64,000 nt of DNA from Candidatus Rokuibacteriota bacterium. GTDB taxonomy: Bacteria > Methylomirabilota > Methylomirabilia > Rokubacteriales > CSP1-6. Position 1 is the stretch's first letter; each line of letters starts with the position of its first letter. Positions 25,942 through 37,703 of this stretch are shown here, in pieces. The position numbers were made by a program, and so were the translations under genes. The notes under the pieces are model-generated. The model did no database searches. It was given only the letters and a program-made list of their open reading frames with translations, and was not told where the DNA came from. The stretch lies in the NCBI GenBank assembly GCA_016184125.1, contig JACPDG010000066.1, positions 1-64,000 on the forward strand. The letters are read 5' to 3'.

Positions 25942-26763
25942 TTATCGAGGCGCCAAAACGACCTTGTCAACGTCTGGCAGGTACACGGGCACCACGGCCG
26001 TCGTGTCGAGGGCGAGGCACGCCGCCACGTCCAGCCCGTGCCCGGCCGCGTCGAGGTGCCGGGCCCATCGCGAGTCGACCGCGAGCCGTCCGACGTCTGC
26101 GCCATACCGGCGAGCCGTCGTGACCGCCTCGCGCGCCGCCGCCGTCGGCGTGGTACCGGGCAGACGCTCCACGAGCAGCCCCGCGCACACGGTGTCCTCG
26201 AGCGAGGACCGGCCGCGCTCGCCCGCGCAGACGATCACCACGTCTCGCGCCTGCGCCTCCGCCCAGGCCGACGCCGCGGACGCGTTGACGAGCGCCGCGA
26301 TACCGACCGCGGCAGCCCGGCGCGCGGCGAGCAGCGCCCGCGTCCCGTTCGACGTCGTGAAGACCACCGTTCGCCCGCGCACGCGCTCGGAGGCGAAGGC
26401 GACCGGCGAGTTGCCGAGGTCGAACCCGGGGACCATCTCACCGCCCCGCTCGCCGGCCACGATGGCGCCGCCGTCGTCGAATGCGCCGGCGCGCAGGCGC
26501 GCGTCCGAGGGGCCGGCCACAGGGACGACCGCGGCCGCGCCGTGCGCGAGGGCGGTGATGATCGTCGTGCTGGCCCGCAGCACGTCGACGATCAGCACGG
26601 CCGCACCCCCCAGCGCCTCCGGGTCGACGGCGTCGGCGGTCGGGATGACCTCGACCCGGACGCTCCGTGTGAACGAGTCGAGTCCCCGAGGAGCGGCCCG
26701 GGTTCCCCGGGCCGCTTCCGAGCCGCCAATGGGGGGTTTGGGGGGCCCTTCGAGGCCCCCCAT
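25942..26763 (-). CDS. comB: ComB-like 2-phosphosulfolactate phosphatase family protein
   Basis: The ComB fold is clear from residue ~36: VLIVDVLRASTTIITALAHG, AIVAGERGGEMVPGFDLGNS and VVFTTSNGTRALLAARRAAA. ComB hydrolyses 2-phosphosulfolactate in coenzyme M synthesis, but bacterial homologues lie outside that pathway and have no settled role. The start is odd: from the conserved core back to 26763 there is no ATG, GTG or TTG in frame except the ATG of repeat copy 3, so residues 1-35 (GGLEGPPKPPIGGSEAARG and on) are translated repeat. A TTG at 26784 is the only other option. Length from 26763 is 273 residues. Confidence 0.8.
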   Translation of the reverse strand: MGGLEGPPKPPIGGSEAARGTRAAPRGLDSFTRSVRVEVIPTADAVDPEALGGAAVLIVDVLRASTTIITALAHGAAAVVPVAGPSDARLRAGAFDDGGAIVAGERGGEMVPGFDLGNSPVAFASERVRGRTVVFTTSNGTRALLAARRAAAVGIAALVNASAASAWAEAQARDVVIVCAGERGRSSLEDTVCAGLLVERLPGTTPTAAAREAVTTARRYGADVGRLAVDSRWARHLDAAGHGLDVAACLALDTTAVVPVYLPDVDKVVLAPR

Positions 26764-26766
26764 GAA
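26660..26766 (-). repeat. Operon-boundary repeat, copy 3 (inside comB 5' end)
   Basis: On the minus strand: GAGTTCATGGGGGGCCTCGA, then GGGCCCCCCAAACCCCCC, a second hairpin with GCGGCCCGGGGAACCCGGGC, and the tail GACTCGACTCGTTCACACGG. The ATG in its head is in frame with comB and no stop interrupts, so the entire unit is coding if that ATG is used. Confidence 0.75.
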
Positions 26767-26794
26767 CTCAGAGGGTGTGACCAAATACCGTTCC

Positions 26795-26870
26795 CGAGCC
26801 GCGGCCCGGGTCCCCCGGGCCGCGTGCGAGTGCGGGGGGTTTGGGGGGCTTCGATAGTCCCCCCATGATC
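26795..26870 (-). repeat. Operon-boundary repeat, copy 4
   Basis: On the minus strand it begins directly after the argG stop (TGA, then GATCATGGGGGG), continuing ACTATCGAAGCCCCCC, AAACCCCCC and a GCGGCCCGGGGGACCCGGGC hairpin. It is followed by copy 3 in the same orientation, only 28 bases away. Confidence 0.75.
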
Positions 26871-28070
26871 TCAGGCGTCACGCAACGCGCGGATCTTGAG
26901 GCGCAGCCCTTGGAGGCTGATGAACCCCTCGGCGTCCCGCTGCCGGTAGACCTCGTCGCGCTCGAACGTGACGAAGTCGGTCCGGTAGAGCGAGCGAGGC
27001 GACCGGCGGCCGAGCACGGTCACGTTGCCCTTGTAGAGCTTGAGCCGGACGGTCCCGGTGACGTCCTTCTGGCACTCGTCGATGAGCGTCTGGAGCGCCT
27101 GCCGCTCCGGCGAGAACCAGAACCCGTAGTAGATCATCTCCGCGTACCGCGGGACCAGCGAGTCGCGCAGGTGCAGCACCTCGCGGTCGAGCGTCAGGGA
27201 CTCGAGCGCACGATGCGCCACGTGCAGGATCGTGCCCCCGGGGGTCTCGTACACGCCGCGGCTCTTCATGCCGACGAAGCGGTTCTCCACCATGTCGACA
27301 CGGCCGATCCCGTGCTCGCCGCCGATACGGTTCAGGCGCGCCAGCAGGTCCGCGGGACCGAGCGTGACGCCGTCGACAGCGACCGGATTGCCCTGCTCGA
27401 AGTCGACGGTGATCTCAACCGGCACGTCGGGTGCCGCCTCCGGCGACTGCGTGCGGAGGAACATCTTCGCCGGCGGCTCCGCCCACGGGTCCTCCAGGAT
27501 GCCGCCCTCGTACGAGATGTGGAAGAGGTTGGTGTCCATGGAGTACGGGCGCTCGGCCGTCACGGGCACGGGGATGTCGTGCCGCTTCGCGAACTCGATC
27601 ATGTCGGTCCGCGAGCGCAGGTCCCACTCGCGCCACGGCGCGATGACCTTGAGATGCGGCGCGAGCGCGGCGTACGTGAGCTCGAACCGGACCTGGTCGT
27701 TGCCCTTCCCGGTCGCGCCGTGCGAGACCGCATCGGCCCCTTCCTCGAGCGCGATGTCCACCTGCGCCTTGGCGATGAGCGGCCGCGCGATCGAGGTGCC
27801 GAGCAGGTAGCCGCCCTCGTAGACGGCGTTGGCGCGGAGCATCGGGAAGATGTAGTCGCGGACGAACTCCTCCCGGAGGTCCACGATGTGCACGCTCTTC
27901 GCGCCCGTCCTGAGCGCCTTGTCGCGGATGGGGATGAGCTCCTCGCCCTGGCCGAGGTCGGCGCAGTACGCCACGATCTCGCACCGGTAGCGCTCGATGA
28001 GCCAGCGCAGGATGACGGAGGTATCGAGGCCTCCGGAGTAGGCCAGCACGACCTTCGTGTACTCAGGCAT
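26871..28070 (-). CDS. argG: Argininosuccinate synthase
   Basis: 399 residues from [20 protein letters not shown]. The ATP pyrophosphatase P-loop SGGLDTS is at residues 13-19. Substrate motifs follow: [15 protein letters not shown] (here [17 protein letters not shown]), [19 protein letters not shown] and [19 protein letters not shown]. It ligates citrulline and aspartate. The ATG overlaps the end of argF by eight bases; the 16-codon upstream extension is not conserved. It is last in argB-argD-argF-argG. argH is not in the window. Confidence 0.96.
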   Translation of the reverse strand: MPEYTKVVLAYSGGLDTSVILRWLIERYRCEIVAYCADLGQGEELIPIRDKALRTGAKSVHIVDLREEFVRDYIFPMLRANAVYEGGYLLGTSIARPLIAKAQVDIALEEGADAVSHGATGKGNDQVRFELTYAALAPHLKVIAPWREWDLRSRTDMIEFAKRHDIPVPVTAERPYSMDTNLFHISYEGGILEDPWAEPPAKMFLRTQSPEAAPDVPVEITVDFEQGNPVAVDGVTLGPADLLARLNRIGGEHGIGRVDMVENRFVGMKSRGVYETPGGTILHVAHRALESLTLDREVLHLRDSLVPRYAEMIYYGFWFSPERQALQTLIDECQKDVTGTVRLKLYKGNVTVLGRRSPRSLYRTDFVTFERDEVYRQRDAEGFISLQGLRLKIRALRDA

Positions 28071-28986
28071 CGTCGGCTCCTCCTCCGAGCAGTTGCAGGA
28101 TGACGGCCTTCTGAGCATGGAGCCGATTCTCCGCCTGATCGAGCACGATCGACTGCGGGCCGTCCAGCACGGCGTCGGTGACCTCCTCGCCGCGGTGCGC
28201 GGGCAGGCAGTGCATCACGAGCGCGTTGGGCCTGGCGAAGCCCACGATCGTTTCGTTCACCTGGTAGCGGCCGAAGGCCTCGAGCCGCCGTTCGCGCTCC
28301 GCCTCCTGGCCCATCGAGATCCACACGTCGGTGTACAGCACGTCCGCCCCCGTGGCCGCCTCGCGCGGGTCTTCCGTGACCAGCAGCGACGGGCCGAGGC
28401 GGCTTACCTCGGCCTGCACCGCCGGATCCGGCTCGAAGCCGGGCGGGCACGCCACGCGGACCTTCGCGCCGAGCATGGCCCCGAGCAGGATGACCGAGTG
28501 GCAGACGTTGTTGCCGTCGCCGATCCACGCGACCGTCGTGCGCGTGAAGTCGACGCCCCGCTCCCACAGCGTGAAGAAGTCGGCGAGCGCCTGGCACGGG
28601 TGCTCGAAGTCCGACAGCGCGTTGATCACCGGGATCGTCGCCACGCGTGCCATCGTCTCGACGGTGGCGTGCGCGTGCACGCGCGCCGCGATGCCGTCCA
28701 CCCAGCGCGACAGGTTCCTGGCGACGTCGGGCACCGATTCCCGTGTGCCGAGGCCGATCTCGCTGCCCTGCAGGTAGACCGCGCGCCCGCCGAGCTGGAC
28801 GATCCCGACCTCGAAGGTCACGCGGGTGCGCAGGGACGGCTTCTCGAAGATGAGCGCGAGCGTGCGGGCGGCGAGCGGCACGGTGCGCTTGCCGGCCTTC
28901 CAGCCCTGCTTGAGATCGGCCGCGAGCCGGAAGAGCCCGAGCGCGGACTCCCGCGTGAGATCGGCGGTGGTGATGAAGTGGCGCAT
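28063..28986 (-). CDS. argF: Ornithine carbamoyltransferase
   Basis: 307 residues. The carbamoyl-phosphate site is [23 protein letters not shown] binds phosphate, and the ornithine-side motif is [26 protein letters not shown] is also typical. ATG at 28984-28986 shares one base with the argD stop (TGATG); a GTG one codon earlier is possible. It makes citrulline for ArgG, with which it overlaps. Confidence 0.95.
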   Translation of the reverse strand: MRHFITTADLTRESALGLFRLAADLKQGWKAGKRTVPLAARTLALIFEKPSLRTRVTFEVGIVQLGGRAVYLQGSEIGLGTRESVPDVARNLSRWVDGIAARVHAHATVETMARVATIPVINALSDFEHPCQALADFFTLWERGVDFTRTTVAWIGDGNNVCHSVILLGAMLGAKVRVACPPGFEPDPAVQAEVSRLGPSLLVTEDPREAATGADVLYTDVWISMGQEAERERRLEAFGRYQVNETIVGFARPNALVMHCLPAHRGEEVTDAVLDGPQSIVLDQAENRLHAQKAVILQLLGGGADDA

Positions 28987-30272
28987 CACGCGAGCCGGGG
29001 GTGCGCGGACGCACCCGTGGGGTGCGCGGACGCACCCGTGGGGTGCGCGGACGCACCCGTGGGGTGCGCGGACGCACCCGTGGGGTGCGCGGACGCACCC
29101 GCGCCGAGCGACTTCTCGATGATCCCGAGCGCCCGGTCGCAGTCCCGCGGCTCCACGATGAGCGGCGGGGCGAGCCTCAGCACGCGCTCCCCGGCCGAGA
29201 GCACGAGCAGGCCGGCATCACGGCACGCATCGATGACGGGCGCCGCGGGACCGCTCAGCTCCGCGCCGATCAGCATCACCGTCACGACGCCGGTGCGGTT
29301 CTGGATCCGGGCCAGGCCGTCCACGAGGTACTGGCCCATGCGCGCCGCGCGTTCGGGGAGCTTCTCCTCGATGACGGTCTGGAGCACGGTGAGCGCGACC
29401 GACGTGACGAACGGGGTCCCGCCGAACGTCGAGCCGTGCGTGCCCGCCGTCAGCACGCTCGCGACCTCCTCGCGGCACAGCATGGCGCCGATGGGCACGC
29501 CGTTCGCGAGCGCCTTGGCGAGCGTCATGATGTCCGGGGCGGTCCCGGCGTGCTCGTACGCCCACAGTCGCCCCGTCCGGCCCATCCCGGTCTGGATCTC
29601 GTCGAGGATCAGGAGGATGCCGGCCGCGTCACAGAGCTTCCGGAGCCCGGGCAGGTATCCGTCGTCCGGCACGTTCACGCCGCCCTCACCCTGCACCGGC
29701 TCCACGAGCACGGCGGCGGTGTGGGCGTCGATCGCGCGCTCGACCGCGCGCAGGTCGTTGTACGGCACGTGCTTGAAGCCCGGGACGAGCGGCTCGAAGC
29801 CGTGCTGGTACTTCTCCTGCCCTGTCGCCGTGACCGTCGCGAGCGTCCGGCCGTGGAAGGAGTTGCGCGTGGCGATGATCTCGTAGCGGTCGGAGGCGAA
29901 GCGCTCGCGGGAGTACTTGCGCGCGAGCTTGATCGCCGCCTCGTTCGCCTCGGCGCCCGAGTTCGCGAAGAACACGCGGTCGGCGAACGAGTGATCGCAG
30001 AGCAGCTTCGCGAGGTGGATCTGCGGCGCCGAGTGGTAGAGGTTCGACACGTGCAGCAGCGTCGCGGCGGCCTCGCGGATCGCGCCCGTCACCCGCGGAT
30101 GCGAGTGCCCGAGCGCGGTGACCGCGATGCCGGACCCGAAGTCGAGGTACTCGCGCCCGTCCGTGTCCCACACGCGCATCCCGTCCCCCCGGACGAGACA
30201 GACCGGCGCGCGCGCGCCGTAATTCGGGGTGTGGTACCGCGCGGACCACTCGAGCAGCGTCTTCGTGTCCAT
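28986..30272 (-). CDS. argD: Acetylornithine aminotransferase with a repetitive C-terminal tail
   Basis: 428 residues. PLP class III motifs: FANSGAEANEAAIKLARKYS, NSFHGRTLATVTATGQEKY, ILDEIQTGMGRTG and TLAKALANGVPIGAMLCREE with the PLP Lys. GTHGSTFGGTPFV follows. The start ATG at 30272 has a strong GGAGGAG site. After the normal end of the fold (IIEKSLG), the last ~38 residues are five copies of GASAHPT (the last ends GASAHPR) encoded by five 21-bp repeats. The tail is basic/polar and probably disordered. The upstream ORF extension is translated repeat copy 5 and is not used. Confidence 0.94.
   Translation of the reverse strand: MDTKTLLEWSARYHTPNYGARAPVCLVRGDGMRVWDTDGREYLDFGSGIAVTALGHSHPRVTGAIREAAATLLHVSNLYHSAPQIHLAKLLCDHSFADRVFFANSGAEANEAAIKLARKYSRERFASDRYEIIATRNSFHGRTLATVTATGQEKYQHGFEPLVPGFKHVPYNDLRAVERAIDAHTAAVLVEPVQGEGGVNVPDDGYLPGLRKLCDAAGILLILDEIQTGMGRTGRLWAYEHAGTAPDIMTLAKALANGVPIGAMLCREEVASVLTAGTHGSTFGGTPFVTSVALTVLQTVIEEKLPERAARMGQYLVDGLARIQNRTGVVTVMLIGAELSGPAAPVIDACRDAGLLVLSAGERVLRLAPPLIVEPRDCDRALGIIEKSLGAGASAHPTGASAHPTGASAHPTGASAHPTGASAHPRLA
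28999..29100. repeat. Five in-frame copies of an 18-bp palindrome in argD
   Basis: GGGTGCGCGGACGCACCC occurs at 28999, 29020, 29041, 29062 and 29083, each separated by three bases (GTG), so the period is 21 bp or seven codons. The same palindrome lies singly inside repeat copies 8c, 9 and 11. Confidence 0.95.
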
Positions 30273-30290
30273 CACTCTCCTCCGATCGGA

Positions 30291-30375
30291 GTGGGGGGCC
30301 CCGACATGGCCCCCCACACCCCCCCAACGCTCGGAAACGCCCCGGGAAACCCGGGGCGCTCCTCGGGTCCCGCTC
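30291..30375 (+). repeat. Operon-boundary repeat, copy 5
   Basis: GTGGGGGGCCCCGACATGGC, then C-runs and a hairpin ACGCCCCGGGAAACCCGGGGCG. It lies 18 bases upstream of the argD start codon, on the opposite strand sense. Confidence 0.75.
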
Positions 30376-30497
30376 ATCGTGGCAAACGGGGAGTTATCAG
30401 GGAAATCAATTGTCGTGATGCCAACCATCAGCCGAGATCGCGCTCGTGCACCAAGGAGGTCACGCATGGAGCGGCCAGGGAGATCGGCCGGGTGGCG

Positions 30498-30611
30498 CCG
30501 GGGTGGCCCCCGTCCGCCGCGCGGGAGTGGGACCCCCTCGTACCGTCGCAGTGCGAAGCACTGCGTTCGGTCGAGTGGGTGACGGAGCGCGGCGGACGGG
30601 GGCCACCCCGG
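30498..30611. repeat. 25-bp perfect inverted repeat with inner hairpin
   Basis: The left arm 30498-30522 begins CCGGGGTGGCCCCCGTCCGC; the right arm 30587-30611 is its exact reverse complement. Within the 64-base spacer, CGCAGTGC-GAA-GCACTGCG (30547-30565) forms a second perfect hairpin. It lies between argB (3' end at 30665) and argD (5' end at 30272) and is unlike the G6 repeat family. The rest of 30376-30664 shows nothing else. Confidence 0.85.
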
Positions 30612-30664
30612 TGACAGGACCCGGCCGCCTCGCGTGTCGTCGATACATCGCTAACGCCCGCCGG

Positions 30665-32910
<2,246 letters not shown>

Positions 32911-32914
32911 GGGC

Positions 32915-33457
32915 TCACAGCGCCTCGATGGTCACGTGCTCGTTCGTGAAGACGCAGATGCCGGCGGCGATGCGCATCGCCTCGACCACGATGGCCTTTG
33001 CGTCGAGGTCCGAGTGGCCGCAGAGCGCGCGCGCCGCCGCCAGCGCGAACGGTCCGCCGGACCCGATCCCGATGAGCCCGTCGTCCGGCTCGATGACCTC
33101 GCCGGTGCCCGAGACGATCAGCGAGTGGTCGCTATCCGCGATGGCGAGCAAGGCCTCCAGCCGGCGCAACACCCGGTCGGTACGCCAGTCCTTGGCGAGC
33201 TCGACCGCCGCGCGCGGCAGGTTGCCGCGATACTCCTCCAGCTTCGCCTCGAACCTCGCGAACAGCGTGAACGCGTCGGCCGCGGTGCCGGCGAAGCCGA
33301 CCACGACCTTGTCGTGGTGGAGCTTGCGCACCTTCTTCGCCTCGGCCTTGACGATCGTGTTGCCCATCGACACCTGCCCGTCGCCGCCCATCGCGACGTG
33401 GCCGCGATGGCGCACGCCGAGGATGGTGGTCGCGTGGACCGGCCGGCCCGGCATCAT
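32915..33457 (-). CDS. hslV: ATP-dependent protease peptidase subunit HslV
   Basis: 180 residues. A nine-residue propeptide (MMPGRPVHA) precedes the catalytic Thr in [20 protein letters not shown]; this longer-than-usual propeptide implies autocatalytic cleavage. [20 protein letters not shown] and [18 protein letters not shown] are family blocks. It assembles as a double hexamer with HslU. The first of two ATG codons overlaps the xerC stop (ATGATG). Confidence 0.96.
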   Translation of the reverse strand: MMPGRPVHATTILGVRHRGHVAMGGDGQVSMGNTIVKAEAKKVRKLHHDKVVVGFAGTAADAFTLFARFEAKLEEYRGNLPRAAVELAKDWRTDRVLRRLEALLAIADSDHSLIVSGTGEVIEPDDGLIGIGSGGPFALAAARALCGHSDLDAKAIVVEAMRIAAGICVFTNEHVTIEAL

Positions 33458-34359
33458 CGCGGGCGGCGCGGCGTGGACGCGGCGCGGGCGCGCGGGTGAG
33501 CCTGGTCGTACACGCGCATCAGCTGGTCCGCGCTCACGTGCGTGTAGCGCTGGGTCGTCGACAGGCGCCGATGACCGAGCAGCTCCTGGATCATCCGCAG
33601 ATCCGCGCCCGCGTCGAGCAGATGCGTGGCGAACGTGTGCCGGAGCGTGTGCGGGCTCACGCGGCGGGCGATGCCGGCCGCCCGCGCCGTGCGCCGCACG
33701 ATCGTGTGCATCGACCGCACGGTGAGGCGCCCGCCACGCGCGTTCTGGAAGAGGGGCCCGGGAGCGGGTCCGCGGCGTGCCAGGTACGCGTCGAGCCGGC
33801 GCGCCGCGGACCGGCCGAACGGCACGATGCGTTCGTGTCCGCCCTTGCCGAGGACGCGCACCGTGGACTCGCCGCGATCCACGTCGTCGAGGTCGAGACC
33901 GGCGAGCTCCGAGACGCGGACGCCGCTGGCCCACAGGAGCTCGACGATCGCGAGGTCACGCTCGCGCGCGGCCACCGCGACGCCGCGGCCGCCGACCAGC
34001 GCCATCGCCTCGTCGATCGGAAGGAAGCCGGCGAGCTTGCGCGGCACCCGGGGGCCGCGGACGTCGCGCGCCGGGTTCGATCCGAGGACGCCACGACGGA
34101 CGAGGAAGCGGAACCAGCTCCGCAGCGCGGCGAGGCGCCGCTCGATGGACGACGGCTCGAGCCGCCGGGCCGCCAGACGCGCCAGCCAGCCGCGGACCAC
34201 GCGCGTGTCCACCTGCGTGACGGACGCGCGCTCCCCGAGGGTCTCGGTCAGGTACGCCTGGAAGTCCCTCAGGTCCGTACCGTACGAGCGCACGGTGTGG
34301 TCGGATGCGCCGCGTTCCACGGCGAGATGCCTGAGGAACGCCTGGAGCGGATCCGTCAT
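33454..34359 (-). CDS. xerC: Tyrosine recombinase XerC
   Basis: 301 residues. The SAM-like core-binding domain covers residues 1-95 ([20 protein letters not shown]). Catalytic residues are visible: Arg in [14 protein letters not shown], Lys in [12 protein letters not shown], HxxR in [20 protein letters not shown], His in [11 protein letters not shown] and Tyr in [10 protein letters not shown]. It resolves chromosome dimers at dif with XerD. Start ATG overlaps the topA stop. Its place between topA and hslV matches the conserved codV arrangement of Firmicutes, so this is the housekeeping recombinase, not a mobile-element integrase. Confidence 0.94.
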   Translation of the reverse strand: MTDPLQAFLRHLAVERGASDHTVRSYGTDLRDFQAYLTETLGERASVTQVDTRVVRGWLARLAARRLEPSSIERRLAALRSWFRFLVRRGVLGSNPARDVRGPRVPRKLAGFLPIDEAMALVGGRGVAVAARERDLAIVELLWASGVRVSELAGLDLDDVDRGESTVRVLGKGGHERIVPFGRSAARRLDAYLARRGPAPGPLFQNARGGRLTVRSMHTIVRRTARAAGIARRVSPHTLRHTFATHLLDAGADLRMIQELLGHRRLSTTQRYTHVSADQLMRVYDQAHPRARAASTPRRPR

Positions 34360-36779
34360 ACCGCGGCCGGCTCGGGCTGCGGCTCGATCTCGACCTTGAA
34401 GTCGCAGCCCTCGCGCGCGCAGGCGCGGACCAGCCGGCCACGCGCAACCCGCTCGGTGATGAACGGCGCCTGGCACTTCGGGCACGGCTCGGCGATCGGC
34501 CGGTTCCACACCGCGAAGCGGCACGCCGGATAGGCCGAGCACCCGTAGAAGACGCGGCCGCGCTTGCTCCGCCGCTCGGTCAGCTCGCCGGAGCAGCCAG
34601 GCATGAGGCACGCGATGCCGAGCGTGACCGGCTTCGTGATCTTGCACTCGGGGTAACCGGAGCACGCGATGAACCGACCGAACCGGCCGTGCTTGATGAC
34701 CATGGGCTTGCCGCACTCGGGGCACGTCTCGTCGGTCGGCTGGTCCTCCGGACGCTCGCGGCCGGACAGATCCTTCGTGTACCGGCACTCCGGATATGTC
34801 GAGCACGCCATGAACTTCCCGAACCGGCCCCAGCGCTCGAGCAGCGGGCTGCCGCACTCCGGGCACACCTCGCCGGTGTCCACGCCAACCTTGTGGTCCA
34901 CCATCTCGGCGTGCGCCCGCTTGAGGTCCGTCGTGAAGGGGTCGTAGAACTCGCGCACCGTCTCGACCCAGTTGCGCTCACCCTCCTCGACCTTGTCGAG
35001 GTGGTCCTCCATCTGCGCCGTGAACTCGACGTCCATGATCTCGGGGAAGAACGGCAGGAGCTTGTCGGTCACCTCGATGCCGAGCTGCGTGGGAAAGAGC
35101 GTCCGGCGCTCGCGGTGCACGTACCCGCGGTCGTTGATGATCGTGCCGAGGATCGACGCGTACGTGGACGGACGGCCGATGCCGAGCTCCTCGAGCACCT
35201 TGATGAGGGACGCTTCGGTGTAGCGCGGCGGGGGCTGCGTGAAGTGCTGCCTGGGGTCGAGACCGAGCAGGCGCAGCAGCTCGCCCTCGTCCAGCGCCGG
35301 CACCTGAGCGCCCGCCTCCTCGTCGTCCACGGGCGCGTCCTCGCGCCCCACGGGCGCGTCCTCGCGCCCCTCGACGTAGACCGCCATGAACCCGTTGAAC
35401 CGGAGCGTCGCGCCCTGCGCTCGGAACACGCACTCGCCCGGCCCCGGTCCACCGTCGGTCCGCGCCGGCGTCGCCTTGATGTCCGCGCTCACCGTGTCGT
35501 AGACCGCGGGCGTCATCTGGCTCGCGACGAACCGCTCCCAGATCAGGCGGTAGAGCGCCTGCTGGTCCCTGGTGAGGTAGCGTGTGAGGCTCTTCGGCTC
35601 ACGCCGCACGTCGCTCGGACGCACCGCCTCGTGGGCCTCCTGGGCGGAGCCGCGCGACTTGTAGACGGGCGGGGTCTCCGGCACGTAGCTCGCCCCGTAA
35701 CGCTTGGCGACGAGCTTGCGGGCGTCCTGCTGGGCCTCCCGCGCGATGCGGACGGAGTCGGTGCGCATGTACGTGATCAGTCCGACCTGCCCCTCGCGGC
35801 CCAGCTCGATGCCCTCGTAGAGCTGCTGGGCGACGCTCATCGTCTTCCGTGCGGTGAACCCGAGCTTGCGCGCCGCCTCCTGCTGCAGCGTGGAGGTGAT
35901 GAACGGCGGCGGCGGAAAGCGCCGGCGCTCGCCGCGGCTGACCGAGCGGACGGTCCAGTGCGCGCCGTCGAGGGCGTGGACGATCGCCTGCGTCGTCGCC
36001 TCGTCCGGCAGCGACGGCTTCTCGCCGTCGATCTCGCGGAGGGTCGCGACGAACTCTGCGCGAGGACGCTCCGGCCGCCCCGACGCCTCGAGGCGCGCGT
36101 GCAGCGACCAGTACTCCTCGGGCCGGAAGCTCCCGATCTCCCGCTCGCGGTCGACGATCAGCCGGACGGCGACGGACTGCACGCGGCCCGCGGACAGCCC
36201 GCGCCGGAGCTTGTCCCAGAGCAGCGGCGACAGGCTGTAGCCGACCAGCCGGTCGAGGACACGACGGGCCTGCTGGGCGTCCACCTTCTTCTGGTCGATC
36301 TTCCCGGGATGCTGGAAGGCGGCCCGGACGGCCCGCTCGGTGATCTCGTTGAACGCGACGCGGTAGACGTGGCGCTTGTCGACGCCGAGCTCCTGGGCGA
36401 GATGCCAGCCGATCGCCTCGCCCTCACGGTCCGGGTCGGTGGCGACGTAGAGCACGTCGGACTTCTCGGCGGCCCTCTTCAGGTCGTCCAGCACCTTCTT
36501 CTTGGTCGGCGAGATCACGTACTTCGGCTTGAAGTTGCGGCGCGGGTCGACCCCGAGGCTCGACTTCGGGAGGTCCCGGACGTGCCCCATGGACGCCTTC
36601 ACGATGTACTTGGAGTCCAGGTACTTCTGGATCGTCTTCACCTTGGTCGGTGATTCGACGACGACCAGCGCGCGCCCGGCCGGCGCGGACGCCCGAGCGG
36701 TCTTGCCGCCGCGACTCGCGCCACGGCGCTTCTCGGTCACCTTCGTCACACTCACATCCGTCTCGTTGTCGCGATCCAT
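34356..36779 (-). CDS. topA: DNA topoisomerase I
   Basis: 807 residues. The TOPRIM domain shows ALVVVESPTKVKTIQKYLDS and DVLYVATDPDREGEAIGWHL; the active-site Tyr is in LITYMRTDSVRIAREA. Four C-terminal zinc-ribbon units follow (CPECGSPLLERWGRFGKFMA, CPECGKPMVIKHGRFGRFIA, a third with CLMPGC, a fourth with CPKCQAPF). It relaxes negative supercoils. A 21-bp palindrome is present twice in frame, giving GREDAPVGREDAPV in a surface region before the QHFTQPPPRYTEASLIKVLE block. Start is taken as ATG 36779; ATG 36806 is possible. The start overlaps dprA by 28 bases. Confidence 0.96.
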   Translation of the reverse strand: MDRDNETDVSVTKVTEKRRGASRGGKTARASAPAGRALVVVESPTKVKTIQKYLDSKYIVKASMGHVRDLPKSSLGVDPRRNFKPKYVISPTKKKVLDDLKRAAEKSDVLYVATDPDREGEAIGWHLAQELGVDKRHVYRVAFNEITERAVRAAFQHPGKIDQKKVDAQQARRVLDRLVGYSLSPLLWDKLRRGLSAGRVQSVAVRLIVDREREIGSFRPEEYWSLHARLEASGRPERPRAEFVATLREIDGEKPSLPDEATTQAIVHALDGAHWTVRSVSRGERRRFPPPPFITSTLQQEAARKLGFTARKTMSVAQQLYEGIELGREGQVGLITYMRTDSVRIAREAQQDARKLVAKRYGASYVPETPPVYKSRGSAQEAHEAVRPSDVRREPKSLTRYLTRDQQALYRLIWERFVASQMTPAVYDTVSADIKATPARTDGGPGPGECVFRAQGATLRFNGFMAVYVEGREDAPVGREDAPVDDEEAGAQVPALDEGELLRLLGLDPRQHFTQPPPRYTEASLIKVLEELGIGRPSTYASILGTIINDRGYVHRERRTLFPTQLGIEVTDKLLPFFPEIMDVEFTAQMEDHLDKVEEGERNWVETVREFYDPFTTDLKRAHAEMVDHKVGVDTGEVCPECGSPLLERWGRFGKFMACSTYPECRYTKDLSGRERPEDQPTDETCPECGKPMVIKHGRFGRFIACSGYPECKITKPVTLGIACLMPGCSGELTERRSKRGRVFYGCSAYPACRFAVWNRPIAEPCPKCQAPFITERVARGRLVRACAREGCDFKVEIEPQPEPAAV
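35331..35369. repeat. Two in-frame copies of an 18-bp palindrome in topA
   Basis: GGGCGCGTCCTCGCGCCC at 35331-35348 and 35352-35369, separated by CAC. Period 21 bp. It matches the argD palindrome read on its other strand (GGGTGCGTCCGCGCACCC plus CAC) at 15 of 18 positions, with the differences largely compensated across the stem. Confidence 0.85.
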
Positions 36780-37633
36780 CGTTGCCCCGGCAGCTGCCGG
36801 GCCCATCCTTCGAGCTCGAGCTGGAGCAGCGTTCGCCCGACCACGGCAGCCGGAGATCGGCTCCGCTCGATCAGCTGCTCGATGTCCTGCGGGTCGTCGG
36901 GGGAGAGCATGGCGAGCACCCGACCGGCATCGTCCGTCCCCCCGGGCGGTACCGCGTGATCATTCGTAATACCACGGACCAGGCGCCGCCACTGCTCGGG
37001 CAACTCTGACACGACATCCGCCCAGTCCCGGATCAATATAGCACCGTCGCGCAGGAGGGCGTGGCAGCCCCGGCTCGTCTCCGACGTCACCCGCCCCGGC
37101 ACCGCGAAGACTTCTCTGCCTAGCTCGCCGGCGAGCCCGGCCGTGATCAGGGCGCCGCTGCGCTCGGCGGCCTCCACGACCACGACACCGAGCGCCAGGC
37201 CGGCGATGAGCCGGTTCCTCGCCGGGAAGTGGTACGGCAGCGGCGACGTGCCCGGCGGAAACTGCGACACCAGAGCGCCGTGCTGCTCGACCTCGGCCAC
37301 CAGGCGTGCGTTCTCCGGGGGATACACGACATCGACGCCGCATCCGAGGACCGCGAGGGTGCGGCCTCCCGCCTGGAGCGCCCCCCGATGTGCCGCCGTG
37401 TCAATGCCTCGGGCCAATCCGCTGACGATCGTCACGCCGCGCTCGGCCAGGTCCCGGGCGAGGCACTCCGCCACCTGGACCCCGTAAGGCGTGGAGCGAC
37501 GGGAACCGACGATCGCGATCGCCAGGGCATCGTCCGCGAGGAGCTCCCCACGCACCCAGAGCGGCGGCGCCATCGGGACCGTGGCGAGCGCCGGCGGGTA
37601 ACCCGGATCGGATGGCTGGAGGTAGGTCGGCAT
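36752..37633 (-). CDS. dprA: DNA-processing protein DprA
   Basis: 293 residues from MPTYLQPSDPGYPPALATVP. The Rossmann-like DprA core has IAIVGSRRSTPYGVQVAECL, SGLARGIDTAAHRGALQAGG, LAVLGCGVDVVYPPEN and VVVEAAERSGALITAGLAGE, followed by the C-terminal winged helix (PDDPQDIEQLIERSRSPAAV). It loads RecA on incoming single-stranded DNA in natural transformation. The upstream open frame is translated repeat copies 6 and 7. It heads the dprA-topA-xerC-hslV-hslU-argB run. Confidence 0.94.
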   Translation of the reverse strand: MPTYLQPSDPGYPPALATVPMAPPLWVRGELLADDALAIAIVGSRRSTPYGVQVAECLARDLAERGVTIVSGLARGIDTAAHRGALQAGGRTLAVLGCGVDVVYPPENARLVAEVEQHGALVSQFPPGTSPLPYHFPARNRLIAGLALGVVVVEAAERSGALITAGLAGELGREVFAVPGRVTSETSRGCHALLRDGAILIRDWADVVSELPEQWRRLVRGITNDHAVPPGGTDDAGRVLAMLSPDDPQDIEQLIERSRSPAAVVGRTLLQLELEGWARQLPGQRWIATTRRM

Positions 37634-37703
37634 GGGGCTCGAGCATAGCCGCCGGCTGGCGCCGCGGGAAAGACCGCGAACGGATACACCGAGACTATTG
37701 GTG

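Noticed and set aside
28999..29100. The five-copy array in argD as a CRISPR
   Set aside because: Spacers are three bases long and the units lie in a coding frame, so it is a tandem repeat, not a CRISPR array.
29001..30614. 537-codon plus-strand ORF opposite argD
   Set aside because: Shadow frame; argD on the other strand has all PLP motifs and a strong ribosome site.
30447..30660. Small ORFs across the 25-bp inverted repeat
   Set aside because: The frames exist on both strands only because of the palindrome and have no conserved features.
33454..34359. XerC as the integrase of a mobile element
   Set aside because: The topA-xerC-hslV-hslU order is a conserved housekeeping arrangement and the genes overlap.
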